From: an uncultured Opitutaceae bacterium
GTDB taxonomy: Bacteria > Verrucomicrobiota > Verrucomicrobiia > Opitutales > Opitutaceae
DNA: 12,842 nucleotides
Reading direction: 5' to 3'
NCBI GenBank assembly: GCA_937902865.1
Contig: CALFNJ010000598.1
Location: 1-12,842 of the forward strand
Part shown: in pieces, positions 11,939 to 12,842 of the stretch
Layout of the letters: every line of letters begins with the position of its first letter
Numbering within the stretch: position 1 is the first letter of the stretch
The notes under the pieces: model-generated
The model's database searches: none
What the model was told of the DNA's origin: nothing
What the model saw: only the letters and a program-made list of their open reading frames with translations
Made by a program: the position numbers and the translations under genes

Positions 11939-12842
11939 TCAGTGTTTGAAGTGCCGGATGCCGGTGAAGACCATCGCCATTCCCCGCTCGTCGGCCGCCT
12001 TGATCACTTCTTCGTCGCGAATGGCGCCACCGGGCTGGATCGCCGCCGTCGCCCCCGCGTCGGCCGCGGCGATGAGACCGTCCGGGAACGGAAACAGCGC
12101 TTCGCTCGCCACCACGGAGCCCGCGAGGCTGAGCTTGGCCTCCCCTGCCTTCCAGACCGCGATGCGCGAGCTGTCGACGCGGGCCATCTGACCGGCTCCG
12201 ACGCCGAGAGTCTGCTCGCCGCGGCAATAGACGATGGAGTTCGACTTCACGTGCTTGCCGATCTTCCAGCCAAACATCATGGCCGCCCACTCCTCGGGCG
12301 TCGGCTGGCGCTTCGTGACGACTTTGAACTCGCTCACCTTGCCGAGCGTCCGGTCGCGGTCCTGCACGAGCACGCCGCCGACCACCGAGCGAATCTCCCG
12401 CAGCGCTTCGGCGCCGAGGCCTTCCTTCGCGATCATCAGCCGCAGGTTCTTCTTCTTGCCGAAAATGGCCAGGGCTTCGTCCGTGAAGCGCGGCGCGATG
12501 ATCACCTCGGTGAAGATCTCCGCGATCACCTTCGCGAGATCGCCGTCGAGCGTGTGGTTCACCACGATGATGCCGCCAAACGGGGCTTGGCGGTCCGTCG
12601 CGTAGGCCTTCTCCCACGCCTCGAGCAGCGTGTCGGCGCTGGCGACGCCGCACGGATTCGTGTGCTTGAGAATCGCCACCGTCGGACGCTCGAACTCGCC
12701 GATCAGGTAAGTCGCCGCCGTGATATCGAGAATATTGTTATAGCTGAGCGCCTTGCCCGGCATCGGCTGGAAATGCTCATGGAACGTGACGTACAGCGCC
12801 GCCTGCTGGTGCGGGTTCTCGCCATAACGCAGCGCCTGCGCC
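11939..12842 (-). CDS. purH: Bifunctional AICAR transformylase/IMP cyclohydrolase, C-terminal part, cut by window edge
   Basis: About 300 C-terminal residues of PurH are present; the N-terminal IMP cyclohydrolase domain lies beyond 12842. The visible part is the AICAR transformylase domain, which formylates AICAR with 10-formyl-tetrahydrofolate in the penultimate step of IMP synthesis. It shows LRYGENPHQQAA, the KALSYNNILD segment, the catalytic Lys-His in LKHTNPCGVA, APFGGIIVVN, GWKIGKHVKSNSIVYC, VDSSRIAVWKA, SLAGSVVASEALFPFPDG, and the usual end VFTGIRHFKH. The frame is open to the window edge, and an internal ATG at 12763 is not the start. The encoded catalytic residues all look intact. 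Confidence 0.97.
   Translation of the reverse strand, partial: AQALRYGENPHQQAALYVTFHEHFQPMPGKALSYNNILDITAATYLIGEFERPTVAILKHTNPCGVASADTLLEAWEKAYATDRQAPFGGIIVVNHTLDGDLAKVIAEIFTEVIIAPRFTDEALAIFGKKKNLRLMIAKEGLGAEALREIRSVVGGVLVQDRDRTLGKVSEFKVVTKRQPTPEEWAAMMFGWKIGKHVKSNSIVYCRGEQTLGVGAGQMARVDSSRIAVWKAGEAKLSLAGSVVASEALFPFPDGLIAAADAGATAAIQPGGAIRDEEVIKAADERGMAMVFTGIRHFKH

Overview
The window is a GC-rich, gene-dense piece of ordinary bacterial chromosome. The gene content points to a Gram-negative bacterium: a Pal-type outer-membrane lipoprotein, a type IV pilus ATPase and a DAP-type lysine/peptidoglycan pathway. The style of several proteins suggests the Verrucomicrobiota, most likely Opitutaceae: the Trp-rich ECF sigma factor with its partner, a proline-rich secreted protein beside pilT, and starts that mostly lack Shine-Dalgarno sequences. 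This placement is inference from protein character; no marker was compared with a database. No phage, insertion sequence, CRISPR array, toxin-antitoxin pair or defence cassette is visible.

Layout. (1) Positions 1-3670, minus strand: a compact likely operon reading pilT -> secreted proline-rich protein of unknown function -> fabD (malonyl-CoA:ACP transacylase) -> lepA (elongation factor 4, cut by the window edge). fabD and lepA are separated by one base. (2) 3772-6012, plus strand: dapA, dapB, ruvA, closely spaced and divergent from pilT. (3) 6025-7373, minus strand: an ECF sigma factor and its single-pass membrane anti-sigma partner, overlapping by an ATGA junction. A good ECF-type promoter lies just upstream, suggesting autoregulation. 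(4) 7550-7624: tRNA-Lys(UUU) with encoded CCA. (5) 7675-9596: a small secreted S26-like Ser/His peptidase-domain protein (minus), then a divergent NarL/LuxR-type response regulator and a Pal-like lipoprotein (plus), closed by a strong intrinsic terminator with a GCAA tetraloop. (6) 9736-11109, minus: an M20 metallo-dipeptidase. (7) 11325-11780, minus: a second S26-like protein, paralogous to the first. (8) 11939-12842, minus: the C-terminal AICAR transformylase part of purH.

The most unusual items are the paralogous pair of exported S26B-like proteins, which share an identical Ser-39-His-21-Asp spacing; a 78-bp near-palindrome and a short 8-bp-periodic repeat between the M20 gene and the second paralogue; and the ECF promoter of the sigma/anti-sigma pair. 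Most of the rest is housekeeping. I see no clearly new multi-gene system, and the novelty claims below are modest. All non-coding gaps are under 300 bases; those with recognisable structure are listed.
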